Source: a virus
DNA: 64,000 nt
Strand: one strand, 5' to 3'
Virus record (IMG/VR): IMGVR_UViG_3300042197_004429
Location: 1 to 64,000 of that record
A program made the position numbers and the translations under genes. Numbering within the stretch: the first letter of the stretch is position 1; each line of letters begins with the position of its first letter. This document shows positions 24,942 to 33,264 of the stretch, piece after piece. The notes beneath the pieces are model-generated. The model ran no database searches and was not told the DNA's origin. It worked only from the letters and a program-made list of their open reading frames with translations.

Positions 24942-25919
24942 ATGTTTAAATCAATTACAAAAGAACAAGCAAGGAATCTCGTCTTGGAGATACTCAAGAA
25001 ATCGGGGAAGAGATTGGGTCAAGAACTACAGGGTGATAACGAAGAGTTCTTAGATCGCTTGCTGAGGCAATTTAAAACAAAAATTGCACGTTGTTCTTGG
25101 AAAAAATCACAACATTGGTGCAAGTGGGATAATGATGGTCCAATACTTATGCCCGACTTCACCAGAATATATTACACCAAAGGCAACACAGAGGTGCTTG
25201 TTCAAGAATTTGCCCCTCAAATTAGATTGTTAAAGTTCAAGGGTGATTTAGTCCTCAAATCAAATAATTTTGATCTAATCGAAAACAAATCTGATCTCGC
25301 TAAAGTTTTTAATTATTCTTTGTCTCTTCCTTATGTTGTTTTTATTTTTAAATTTGTAGATGGATTATTTGCGGAAGTTAAGTGTTCTTTTTTAGATAAG
25401 CCTCTTAAAAATCTACAAGAAAAACCATTAAAACCTTACTTGCCAAATATTGATTCTAACTTAAATGTGTGCCTCGGTTCAGGTTTTGATAAATCTATGT
25501 TGGAAAAAGGAAACGTAACCCAACAATCGGCTTTAGTTTTAAATTATTTTTGGAACTCGGTTTTTTCAAACGAATGGGCGGATCATTATTGGTATTATCG
25601 TTCTTATTTTCAAAAAGGCGATATTCGTTTATCAAACTTGGATTCCTGGCAGTCTAACTCTATGAACGATCCTCTTTTTGTAATAGATGGTGTTAATTGG
25701 GCATACAACTCGGAGTTTAATTATGGTGATACTATAGTTAAGATGTTTGATAATGATAAAAAGAATATAGCATTACAAGAAGAGTTATATCAAGAACTAT
25801 CCGAAGATTTTTTAAAAGAGGTTGTTAAAATAATTAATGAAAATATAGAAAACCTCAACAACAGACCCCCAGAAAATTTAGTTGATCAATTAGCTGATTA
25901 CCTCGTTTCTAACTCCTAA
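24942..25919 (+). CDS. E2-like ubiquitin-conjugating-fold protein (PRTRC-B / prokaryotic E2 type)
   Basis: 325 aa. The core (about residues 83-215) has the E2/PRTRC-B order: beta strands with VLVQEFAPQIRLLKF, LPYVVFIFKFVDGLFAEVKC, the segment LPNIDSNLNVCLGSGF with candidate catalytic Cys177, then a helix ending FWNSVFSNEWADHY. It is flanked by a 6-bp gap to the JAMM gene, then E1 and ubiquitin-like genes, the cassette order known from prokaryotic ubiquitin-like systems. It would carry the Ubl thioester and transfer it to a target. The N-terminal about 80 and C-terminal about 100 residues are unique extensions. Confidence 0.7.
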   Translation: MFKSITKEQARNLVLEILKKSGKRLGQELQGDNEEFLDRLLRQFKTKIARCSWKKSQHWCKWDNDGPILMPDFTRIYYTKGNTEVLVQEFAPQIRLLKFKGDLVLKSNNFDLIENKSDLAKVFNYSLSLPYVVFIFKFVDGLFAEVKCSFLDKPLKNLQEKPLKPYLPNIDSNLNVCLGSGFDKSMLEKGNVTQQSALVLNYFWNSVFSNEWADHYWYYRSYFQKGDIRLSNLDSWQSNSMNDPLFVIDGVNWAYNSEFNYGDTIVKMFDNDKKNIALQEELYQELSEDFLKEVVKIINENIENLNNRPPENLVDQLADYLVSNS

Positions 25920-25924
25920 TTAAA

Positions 25925-26839
25925 ATGAATAAAGACTGGACCCCAGACTTTCCTGTTTATGTCTATTATAAGGACATGAAACTTCCAGATAGCGGTAATT
26001 ATTTTGTGATTGCCGGTAATGGTTGCTGGATGCATAAAGACACAGGTTTGTGTAAGTGTTTCATACCAGTTGATAAAATTAGTTTTTTAGACGATCTTAA
26101 AACTGACATAAAACTAGAGATTGATTTGCCAAAAATACCTTTGGATTTGGTTTGGCAAATCAAACAATTTTTTAAAATTGTTTTTGATAATTATTCATCA
26201 GAATCTGAAATTAACTTATTATTTAATAAAAAAGAAAATAAGTTTAAGATTCACGTTCCACAACAGATTGTTAGTCATACTAGTGTTAAATATAAACGTT
26301 GGAGCGCAAATCAGGCAGAAGATTTAAAGGATTATTTATTTGTTGGCACTTTCCACTCTCATAGTGATTTTGACTCGTTTCACAGCCACACTGACGTTCA
26401 AGACGAGACACACTTAGATGGTGTTCATTTTACTTTTGGCAACAACGATAAGCAAGAATTTAGTATAACAGCAAGTATAGTTATAAATGGATTTAGAAAA
26501 GAAGTAGATCCTTTAAATTTTTTACAAGGAATTCAAAAGTCGGATCTTGAAGAAAGGTATATTTTTGTTAATCATAAAAATGAAAAACAAAATGAATTAT
26601 TGCAACAAGTTAACGATTGGTTAGAAAATGTAAAACCTTTAAATAATAATTATCTAAAAAAACAATACGCACACTGGAAAGAGGGTATGTTTTCTTCTAC
26701 TTTGAGAAATCATTTTGGCGATGGTCCTTTCGAGGTTTTATCAAAAAAAGAAGACAAAATATCATTAAAATTACCCGATGGTGGTGACTTTGAATTATCA
26801 AATAAACTTTTTGAAATAGGACCAAAAGATGGAAAATAA
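25925..26839 (+). CDS. JAMM/MPN-domain isopeptidase (deubiquitinase-like)
   Basis: 304 aa. The JAMM motif is complete: His144-Ser-His146, seven residues, Ser154, two residues, Asp157, with further acidic residues (VQDETH). Such metallo-isopeptidases trim ubiquitin-like precursors or remove them from targets. PRTRC-A and the Bil system D protein are of this type. The N-terminal region (about 1-125) is family-specific, and the C-terminal part (about 195-304) may bind the partner. The next gene starts 11 bp before the stop. Confidence 0.8.
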   Translation: MNKDWTPDFPVYVYYKDMKLPDSGNYFVIAGNGCWMHKDTGLCKCFIPVDKISFLDDLKTDIKLEIDLPKIPLDLVWQIKQFFKIVFDNYSSESEINLLFNKKENKFKIHVPQQIVSHTSVKYKRWSANQAEDLKDYLFVGTFHSHSDFDSFHSHTDVQDETHLDGVHFTFGNNDKQEFSITASIVINGFRKEVDPLNFLQGIQKSDLEERYIFVNHKNEKQNELLQQVNDWLENVKPLNNNYLKKQYAHWKEGMFSSTLRNHFGDGPFEVLSKKEDKISLKLPDGGDFELSNKLFEIGPKDGK

Positions 26840-27539
26840 TATAGAAAAAATTAAAATTATAGGCTTGGGGGGAATTGGCTCTTATCTTTTGGATCCAATC
26901 TCCAGGTATCTATCTCATTCCGAAAAACAATATGAGATAACTTTTATCGATGGCGATTTTTATGAAGAAAAAAATTTAGATAGACAAAACTTTAGTTTAT
27001 TTCAAAACAAAGCGAAGGATGCATTTGAGAGAATGCAAAGCGTTTTTAAAAAAATTCATTTTAAATATAAGCCTGAGTATGTGAATGAAGATAATGTGGT
27101 TTCTTTAATAAGAAATAATGATATAATATTTCTATGCGTAGATAATCACTCCACTAGAAAAACTGTGTCGGACAGGTGCAAAGAATTAGACAATGTTGTT
27201 TTAATAAGTGGGGGAAATGATTTAATAGATGGCAATGTTATAGTTTACACTAGAAAAAACTCAATCGATATCACACGATCTTTAACGGATTTGGATCCAA
27301 GAATATCCAATCCAAAAGATACTAATCCTTCAACTTTAAAAAACAATAGTGGTTGTCAAAACTCTGCACAGTCAGAGCCTCAATTGCTTTTTACAAACTT
27401 TGCTGTTGCTTCTATGATGTTAAATTGTTTTAGAAGATTTGAAAATAATGATGTTAATTTTCATCAAGTTTATATTGATATACAAACCTTAAGAACTAGA
27501 CCTTCACCAGAGGTAGAAATTGAAAAGAGGAATTTTTAA
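26829..27539 (+). CDS. E1-like ThiF/MoeB adenylation enzyme
   Basis: 236 aa, ATP-binding Rossmann domain only. GLGGIGS (12-18) binds ATP, D-x-D (41/43) with NLDRQNF (49-55) is the adenylation signature, and CVDNHSTR (103-110) the second nucleotide-binding motif. GCQNSAQSEPQ (175-185) offers Cys176 as a possible thioester cysteine, as in other minimal E1s. It would adenylate the C-terminal Gly of the Ubl encoded by the next gene, whose start overlaps its stop (TAATG). Confidence 0.8.
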   Translation: MENNIEKIKIIGLGGIGSYLLDPISRYLSHSEKQYEITFIDGDFYEEKNLDRQNFSLFQNKAKDAFERMQSVFKKIHFKYKPEYVNEDNVVSLIRNNDIIFLCVDNHSTRKTVSDRCKELDNVVLISGGNDLIDGNVIVYTRKNSIDITRSLTDLDPRISNPKDTNPSTLKNNSGCQNSAQSEPQLLFTNFAVASMMLNCFRRFENNDVNFHQVYIDIQTLRTRPSPEVEIEKRNF

Positions 27540-27859
27540 TGTCACAAGAAAGAATAATAGACCAAGGTGATTTAACAAACAAAAGAGATGTTTCGGACAT
27601 TTCAAAAGATAAAACAGAGATTGTTTTTTCTCAAGCAACAAAATCTGATTCTAAGGTAAGAGTTGTTCATGGGGCTAATCAAGAATATTTTGATTTAGCC
27701 GGAAAGACTGTTGGGTCTGTTAGAAAAAACTTAAGGGAAATTTTCAATATACCTAGCGATGCAGAAGCCCTCATCTCAGGAAATGCTGTTCCTGATGATT
27801 TTATTCTTGAAGGTGGTCAATCTCTTGAATTTTTAAAAGAAAGTGGAGTAAAGGGTTAG
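27539..27859 (+). CDS. ubiquitin-like beta-grasp protein
   Basis: 106 aa. After a disordered, charged N-terminus (1-38), residues 39-106 have the beta-grasp order: a hairpin with VRVVHGANQEYFDL, a helix VGSVRKNLREIF, a strand with EALISGNAVPDDF, and the final ILEGGQSLEFLKESGVKG. It ends in Gly106 with no extra residues, as required for adenylation and conjugation. It lacks the di-Gly of ubiquitin but matches the G-x-K/R-G ends of prokaryotic Ubls. The start overlaps the E1 stop. Confidence 0.75.
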   Translation: MSQERIIDQGDLTNKRDVSDISKDKTEIVFSQATKSDSKVRVVHGANQEYFDLAGKTVGSVRKNLREIFNIPSDAEALISGNAVPDDFILEGGQSLEFLKESGVKG

Positions 27860-27863
27860 TGTT

Positions 27864-28484
27864 TTGAAAAAATGTGCTTCTTTTATTGAAACTAGAATTG
27901 GTGATAAATATATTGATTCTATAAACAATCACTTAAGACACTTGAGTGGTTGGGATTTTTTTATTTTAACTACAAAAAAATCTTGGAATAGTTTTTATAA
28001 TTGCTTAAATTTAAAATTTAAAAGTATTAATGAAATAAAAGATTCAAATGATTATAATAAAATGCTTACTAGTTTTGATTTTTGGAATTTTTTTGTGAAA
28101 AAAAAATATGATAGAGTTTTAATATGCCAACACGACGCTGGTTTGCTTTTGAATAATATTGATGATTATTTAGAGTATGATTATGTTGGATCTCCTTGGG
28201 ATTTTCAAGAACATGGCGGCAATGGCGGCTTGTCTTTAAGAAATCCCAAAGTTATGATGGAGATATGTTCCAATTTTTTATTTGATAAAAGTTATTTTAA
28301 TGAGGATATCTTTTTCTGTGATGTTATGCACAAAGAAAAAATAGGCAATCTTGCTCCACGAGAAGTTTGTAAAAAATTTTCTATGGAAGTAATACTAGAA
28401 TTAAACACGACAGGATATCACGGAATAGAAAAATATCACCACCCTGATGTTGTCGATAGAATAAAATCTCAAGAAGTTATTTAG
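27864..28484 (+). CDS. DUF5672-type putative glycosyltransferase
   Basis: 206 aa from TTG 27864 (AAAGGG upstream; the nearby ATG is out of frame). It has the DUF5672 pattern: VLICQHDAGLLLNN, YDYVGSPWDF, and GGNGGLSLRN followed by NEDIFFCDVM. This family is fused or linked to surface glycan synthesis. It is read directly after the Ubl cassette but shows no functional link to it. Confidence 0.65.
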   Translation: MKKCASFIETRIGDKYIDSINNHLRHLSGWDFFILTTKKSWNSFYNCLNLKFKSINEIKDSNDYNKMLTSFDFWNFFVKKKYDRVLICQHDAGLLLNNIDDYLEYDYVGSPWDFQEHGGNGGLSLRNPKVMMEICSNFLFDKSYFNEDIFFCDVMHKEKIGNLAPREVCKKFSMEVILELNTTGYHGIEKYHHPDVVDRIKSQEVI

Positions 28485-28503
28485 CCCTATAACCCCAACA
28501 CTG

Positions 28504-31269
28504 CTATTCGGTTGTTAATGTTGCTATTTGACGACTCATTTTTCTAATTGGTTGTTTTTTTGGAACGATGCCTTTTTGTCTATTTTTTATAATTTTTGGC
28601 ACATAAGCAAAATCACAAGGATCGCCTATATCGCACCAACCGCCATCAACTTGAGATCTCAAATCGTTAACTTCCTGTGGTTGTTCTTCTTTGAATTCTA
28701 TTAATTTAGATTTTTTAATTAATTGTGTTTTCAGAATATTATCGCTGGCTAAAGCATAGCCATAACTTGTTGTTCTTTTCAAGAAAGGTTTTAGGTTCTC
28801 GCTTCTGGCTCTTCCACCAGTTTTTGCAAATCCTGTAATTGGAGGAGGTCCATAAAATTGCGTTAAAGAATGAAAGCCTTTGCAGGTAACGCCTTTTGTT
28901 GGGAATATATTGAAATATATATTTTCTTTATTTTCTCCATTTAAACTTATGCCCCCTTCAATATAGGGTTGAATTCCTATTACAAAATTGCCTCCCACAA
29001 TAGAGGATCCCGAAATATCTTGATTGTATCTTGACTTTATGTCGATTAACCCACTGGCACTTATCCCAAAAGACTCTATGACAATGTTATACAGTGCAAC
29101 ATTCTCTGCCTGCGGAGAAACAAAACAACCGCCCGTCACACTCACAGACAAGGATTTTTCAGATTCCCCGGATGTTGTTACTCCCCCTGCAATATCGGAG
29201 TTGCAAATTAATTGATCGACAGCCGATCCACTGATTGAAGACCCACCTGAGGATACTTCGTTGTCGAACATTCCCACATTCGATGTGCCGCCCAATACCA
29301 AATCGGTATTATTTTTTGCCGATCCGCTTACCCAAACTAATCTTCTTTCTCCTCCTAAGAAGCCATTATCCAAAGAACTGTAGCTCAAAGGGCCAGGAGT
29401 TGAGAAGTTGGCACCGGGAGTGTTTCCGGCTGCAACCGTTACAGTAATCAGTCCAAAGCCAAATAAAGTTGAGCGGCCATTTTGTGGAGGCGTGCTTATA
29501 TTTCTAAATATTCTAAAGCCAGGCAAAGCTGTGTAACTTAACCTTCCTGGAAATTGTCCATTATAAAATGCAATTGGAAAAGACTCTGGAGCATTTAAAA
29601 TATATGTTCCAGATTGCAGTCCGTAGAAATTAGATTCACGATCATTGTTAAAAACATACTCAAGTTGACCATTTATTCCCGTTGGTCTTACACGAACCTC
29701 ATTAATCACGGGGTTGTTAGGATCTAGTGAGGGTCTTAGTAACGATATTTTTTGCCAATTTCCATTTAAAACTCTTCCATCAACGGCAGACCCTCCCAAA
29801 ATTAAATTGCCGTTGCCCGTTGATACTTCTAAATCCAATGCCGCCGATCCAGATAAGTTAATTCCATTTGTTGGCTCAAATGTCGGGTAAGACACAAGCG
29901 ACAAGCCTGACGCTATAAGTGATTTAGAAACGTCAACAGATACGTTGTTTGTTTGTTTGTTTTCAGCGTCTCCGTTTAAAACTAAACCACCGCTTCCAAA
30001 CTCAAAAATATTTTGAGTGTAAAAAACTGATATCTCCGCATAATCAACTAAACCAACTGAGTTGAGTGCTGGATCTCCTAAAACCTCTAAAACTATACCA
30101 AAATCTTGGTGATTAACTTCATTGTAGTTCCATGTTTTGCCCCAAGTATCTGTGTTTCCTCCATACTCATATGGAAAAAAAACAGAAGAGGATGTCCAAT
30201 TTCCATTTAATTTTTTGTTTGTTGGTACTATTTCTTTGGTTCCATTATTGTTCCAAACTAATCCAACAAAAGAGTCAGATACCTCTCCTGTTGGAGCGTA
30301 TTTTTTAATTTTAAGTGATATTCCAAGCACCACACTAAACTCAGGAATTTCTAATTTAAAATTAGATAAATATAAAAATGTACTTGAACCAACCGATGAA
30401 TTGAATGTTACTATAGCTGTCTGGAAGTCATTTGGCGAGAGTGATCCATTTAAGTTATTCCAACTAATAGCCCCACTTACCCCTGTTGGTAAATTGTTTG
30501 CTGTGTGTGCAAAATTTTTGATCGGATTAGACAATCTTCCAACGACATCAGACAAGCCGCCTGTTTTTAATCCGTAACCATCTACAATAAATTGGTTTAA
30601 ACGAACTGCCGACCCACCTAAAGCAACGCCCCCGGTTGCCAAAACGTCTTTTTGAACTCTGACTCCTGCTTCTCCTGATGCAAAGAATAAATTATCAGGA
30701 ACAATAAATCTTGTTATTCTTCTTTCTATCGCATCTCCGCCAAGAATCGCATCAGTGTTTGGTCCAACGCACGATGTTGAATAAACAAGATTATTTAATC
30801 CGCCTAAATAGCCATTATCGTATGATTGATAACTTAAAGGAGAATTTCCTATATTTGCTGTTATTGTTAAAGTTACTAATCCCCAGAAAAAGTCATATTT
30901 ATTGCCATCTAGAGCAGTCTTGTTCCCCTTAAAGTTTGTTCCTATGTAATTGACTCGCAGTCTCCCGTTATTTAAAAAAGCAATAGGGTTAGACTCTGGT
31001 ATGTTGAATTTATAAGTTCCTATAGCCAGTCCGTATTTCCCGAATTCTCCACCAAAAACATAAACATTTTCTCCATTTACGTTTTTTATTTCAACATTAT
31101 TTGTAACAACACTTGTCCCAGTTGTGGTTGGAGATTGTCTTAAACAAATAAGATCTTCAAGGTCTCCATTATAAATTGTTGAAATGTCCGAGGAGCCACC
31201 GTTAAATAAACCGCCAAATACGGATTCTGAGTACTCAGATTGTGCGGATAGATTAATTTCTTTGGCCAT
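28504..31269 (-). CDS. very large glycine-rich fibre/adhesin-like virion protein (paralogue of 13585-17025)
   Basis: 921 aa. It carries the same GG-x-x-L-x-G-S/D-A repeats (GGLVLNGDA, GGVALGGSA, GGISLNG) as the 1146-aa protein. A shared module at about residues 280-410 has TAIVTFNSSVGS, SFVGLVWNNN, HQDFGIVLEVLGD and AEISVFYT. The N-terminus has a duplicated strand-rich domain (compare VYVFGGEFGKYGLAIGTYKFN with LEYVFNNDRESNFYGLQSGTYI). It ends in a basic segment. Probably a fibre shaft or adhesin; the two paralogues face opposite directions 14 kb apart. Confidence 0.6.
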   Translation of the reverse strand: MAKEINLSAQSEYSESVFGGLFNGGSSDISTIYNGDLEDLICLRQSPTTTGTSVVTNNVEIKNVNGENVYVFGGEFGKYGLAIGTYKFNIPESNPIAFLNNGRLRVNYIGTNFKGNKTALDGNKYDFFWGLVTLTITANIGNSPLSYQSYDNGYLGGLNNLVYSTSCVGPNTDAILGGDAIERRITRFIVPDNLFFASGEAGVRVQKDVLATGGVALGGSAVRLNQFIVDGYGLKTGGLSDVVGRLSNPIKNFAHTANNLPTGVSGAISWNNLNGSLSPNDFQTAIVTFNSSVGSSTFLYLSNFKLEIPEFSVVLGISLKIKKYAPTGEVSDSFVGLVWNNNGTKEIVPTNKKLNGNWTSSSVFFPYEYGGNTDTWGKTWNYNEVNHQDFGIVLEVLGDPALNSVGLVDYAEISVFYTQNIFEFGSGGLVLNGDAENKQTNNVSVDVSKSLIASGLSLVSYPTFEPTNGINLSGSAALDLEVSTGNGNLILGGSAVDGRVLNGNWQKISLLRPSLDPNNPVINEVRVRPTGINGQLEYVFNNDRESNFYGLQSGTYILNAPESFPIAFYNGQFPGRLSYTALPGFRIFRNISTPPQNGRSTLFGFGLITVTVAAGNTPGANFSTPGPLSYSSLDNGFLGGERRLVWVSGSAKNNTDLVLGGTSNVGMFDNEVSSGGSSISGSAVDQLICNSDIAGGVTTSGESEKSLSVSVTGGCFVSPQAENVALYNIVIESFGISASGLIDIKSRYNQDISGSSIVGGNFVIGIQPYIEGGISLNGENKENIYFNIFPTKGVTCKGFHSLTQFYGPPPITGFAKTGGRARSENLKPFLKRTTSYGYALASDNILKTQLIKKSKLIEFKEEQPQEVNDLRSQVDGGWCDIGDPCDFAYVPKIIKNRQKGIVPKKQPIRKMSRQIATLTTE

Positions 31270-31304
31270 AAATATTATTTAGATTATTTTTTATAAAAAA
31301 CTAA

Positions 31305-31310
31305 TATAAT
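31305..31310 (+). promoter_or_regulatory. -10 box of tRNA-Pro promoter
   Basis: A perfect TATAAT 14 bases before the first base of the tRNA. No convincing -35 box at the right distance, so it may be an extended or sigma-factor-specific promoter. Confidence 0.45.
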
Positions 31311-31323
31311 TTAAGAAAACAAA

Positions 31324-31396
31324 CAGGGCGTAGCGCAATTGGTAGCGTCCTTGCTTTGGGAGCAAGTGGTTGGAAGTTCGAGTCTTCTCGCCCTGA
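31324..31396 (+). tRNA. tRNA-Pro (anticodon TGG)
   Basis: Full cloverleaf: acceptor CAGGGCG/CGCCCTG, D arm GCGC/GCGT with loop AATTGGTA, anticodon arm CTTGC/GCAAG around TTTGGGA, and T arm GGAAG/CTTCT with TTCGAGT. The C1-G72 pair and A73 are the bacterial tRNA-Pro identity features. CCA is not encoded (GAG follows A73). A terminator is next to it, so it has its own unit. Confidence 0.95.
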
Positions 31397-31403
31397 GAAA
31401 CGA

Positions 31404-31444
31404 AAACGGCTAGTGTTTTTTAAAACACTAGCCGTTTGTTTTTT
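31404..31444. terminator. bidirectional intrinsic terminator
   Basis: AAACGGCTAGTGTTTT pairs perfectly with AAAACACTAGCCGTTT over 16 bp with a 2-nt loop, followed by TGTTTTTT. It ends tRNA-Pro and, on the other strand, the short gene 31462-31686. Confidence 0.9.
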
Positions 31445-31461
31445 AAAATTTAAAGATTTAA

Positions 31462-31686
31462 TTAACGAATGTTGGGATATGAGGATAATCCACCAATGTC
31501 GTCGGTGAATGTTCCACCATCTTTTACGTTGCCAACCATTTTTCTTCCGTTATTTGTAACAACGTGAACTCCGAACATGGTTCTTTGGAGCGAATTGCCG
31601 TTAGCGTCTCTGACGGTATCTAAAGATCCTTCAGAAGCCAATCCCACAGCGGTTGCTGGGGTTAAATCTACTGTATAAGTTGCCAT
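31462..31686 (-). CDS. small abundant-type hypothetical protein, 74 aa
   Basis: Starts at ATG 31686 preceded by AAAGGAG, the best ribosome-binding site nearby, and by a TATAAATA element (31722-31729). Sequence MATYTVDLTPATAVGL, then a Val/Gly/Thr-rich beta-like remainder with no metal motif. Strong expression signals and small size suggest an abundant late virion protein. Confidence 0.6.
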   Translation of the reverse strand: MATYTVDLTPATAVGLASEGSLDTVRDANGNSLQRTMFGVHVVTNNGRKMVGNVKDGGTFTDDIGGLSSYPNIR

Positions 31687-31721
31687 AATTTTTCTCCTTT
31701 GCAAAGAATGAAATCTACATA

Positions 31722-31729
31722 TATTTATA
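31722..31729 (-). promoter_or_regulatory. TATAAATA, T4-type late promoter-like element
   Basis: On the minus strand this is TATAAATA, the consensus of T4 gp55-type late promoters, 36 bases upstream of the ATG of the 74-aa gene. A second copy precedes the gene starting at 34291 by 30 bases. Chance occurrence in an AT-rich genome cannot be excluded. Confidence 0.4.
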
Positions 31730-31752
31730 ATTTATAATTCAAAATTTAATGG

Positions 31753-32340
31753 ATGTATTTAATGATTATATCGTGTAGTTGGGATGATGGTACCCGCTCA
31801 GATAAAAAATTAGTCAAATTATTAAATGAACTTGGTATTAAATCAACTTTTTTCTTAGTTGGAAAACATTTCAACAAAGATTGGAAAGAACTTTACAAGG
31901 GTCATGAAGTTGGCAACCACACAATGAATCACGTTAATCTTTTGAAATGTAATTTCAAGGAGATTAGAAAAGAAATATCAGATTGTCAAAAATTGTTGGA
32001 AGACACCTTCCAGAAGAAGATAGTTGGTTTTTGTTATCCATTTGGCCACCGATCCGACCATATTGATAATATTGTTTTTGAACAAAATTTTATTTACACT
32101 AGAACAACACGAATTATTGATAAATTTAATCCAAAAAGAATAGAAAGCGAATCTTGTTTTGATGACCAAAATAAATTTTGGCAAACTTATTATAATAAAA
32201 ATAAATATTTTGTTTTTCATGGTCACTCCCAAAGGATTGTTGATCAATTAAATTTAAGAGAAAATCTTAAAAAATTAGTCGAAGATAAAAATATTTTTGT
32301 TACACATGATAAAATTATTCAACTTAGAAACACAATTTGA
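31753..32340 (+). CDS. polysaccharide deacetylase (NodB homology domain)
   Basis: 195 aa. NodB motifs: SWDDG (Asp11, Asp12), His56 and His60 in GNHTMNH binding the metal, and FCYPFGH as motif 3. It removes acetyl groups from GlcNAc-type polymers (chitin, peptidoglycan or capsule). No signal peptide, so cytoplasmic action on a glycan precursor is possible. ATG 31762, three codons in, is an alternative start with GGA at -9. A tRNA-Gly follows only 4 bp after its stop. Confidence 0.85.
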   Translation: MYLMIISCSWDDGTRSDKKLVKLLNELGIKSTFFLVGKHFNKDWKELYKGHEVGNHTMNHVNLLKCNFKEIRKEISDCQKLLEDTFQKKIVGFCYPFGHRSDHIDNIVFEQNFIYTRTTRIIDKFNPKRIESESCFDDQNKFWQTYYNKNKYFVFHGHSQRIVDQLNLRENLKKLVEDKNIFVTHDKIIQLRNTI

Positions 32341-32344
32341 TAAT

Positions 32345-32415
32345 GCGGGTGTGGTGTAGTAGCAACACGAAAGTTTTCCAAACTTTAGATTTCGGAGCGT
32401 AACCGAATACCCGCT
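32345..32415 (+). tRNA. tRNA-Gly (anticodon TCC) with non-canonical D and T loops
   Basis: Acceptor GCGGGTG/TACCCGC (one G-U), D stem GTGT/ACAC with loop AGTAGCA, anticodon stem AAAGT/ACTTT around TTTCCAA, T stem TTCGG/CCGAA with loop AGCGTAA, and U73. All stems pair, but the D loop has no GG and the T loop lacks the TTC of TPsiC. U73 fits glycine. Stable stems with lost tertiary-contact bases suggest a special-purpose or drifting tRNA. Confidence 0.8.
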
Positions 32416-32433
32416 CTTTGGAGTAAATTAATA

Positions 32434-33264
32434 TTGATTAAAATCAATAAATTTGTTTATTGTGTTACCAATGGAGGTTTAAACGATGTTTTAAATCAAA
32501 TAATTTTGTGTTATGAATATTGCAAAAAACACAAAAGGCTATTAGTTGTCAATTGTAGCCACTCAAAAGTAAAAGAAGATATTGATAATTTTTTTGAATT
32601 TAAAAAAAACAAATTTATTTACAAAAAAGATTTAGATACATTCTTTAAAATTTCCGAAAAATTAACCAAATTTCCCGATTATAAAATTGATGAAAAATTA
32701 AAAAAAGAAATTTTTTTTGATATAAAAAGAAAATATAATGAAGATATTTTAATATTTTCTTTTTCTTCTTTTAAAAGACATTACTTCACTCATTCCAATG
32801 ATTTTTTTAAAAATTTTGAATTAAAAGAAGAAATCTTGGATGAATTAAAAAGTAGACTTCTAAAACTTCCAAAAGATTATATATCGGTACATATAAGAGA
32901 CACAGACCTGTCCTCTGATGTTTTTTCTTTTTTAAACAATAATATAAATAATTTTATTGATAAAAACATATTCCTATCATCAGATAATTTTGACACTATA
33001 GAATTTTTTAAAAATAGTGTAAAAGCAAAAATTTTTACATTTTCAAACATTCCCAAATTAGACAAACAAAAATCCAAGATGGGTCTTCATAGATTAAATT
33101 CTTTAAATAAGAGACAAATCATAATAGATAGCATTTTGGATTTAATAATTTTATCTTTGGGAAAACAATTATATTGTTCGTGTCACCATTCGGGTTTTTC
33201 AAGAAATGCTTCCGTTATGATGAAGGATGGCGATCTTGTTTTTAAATTTAATAACCTAAAATAG
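32434..33264 (+). CDS. fucosyltransferase-like (GT11/GT23-type) glycosyltransferase
   Basis: 276 aa, starting at TTG 32434 with GGAG at 32420-32423. The signature YISVHIRDTDLSSD (a His-x-Arg GDP-fucose-binding motif), IFLSSDN and LDLIILSLGKQLYCSCHHSGFSRNA follow the GT-B fold of alpha-fucosyltransferases. It would use GDP-fucose; a GDP-fucose-synthase-like gene lies at 45746. No membrane segment. Confidence 0.7.
   Translation: MIKINKFVYCVTNGGLNDVLNQIILCYEYCKKHKRLLVVNCSHSKVKEDIDNFFEFKKNKFIYKKDLDTFFKISEKLTKFPDYKIDEKLKKEIFFDIKRKYNEDILIFSFSSFKRHYFTHSNDFFKNFELKEEILDELKSRLLKLPKDYISVHIRDTDLSSDVFSFLNNNINNFIDKNIFLSSDNFDTIEFFKNSVKAKIFTFSNIPKLDKQKSKMGLHRLNSLNKRQIIIDSILDLIILSLGKQLYCSCHHSGFSRNASVMMKDGDLVFKFNNLK

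Noticed and set aside
24942-27859. A PRTRC partition-linked cassette
   Set aside because: A ParB gene, which defines PRTRC, is not present in this window, so I call it only a Ubl cassette.
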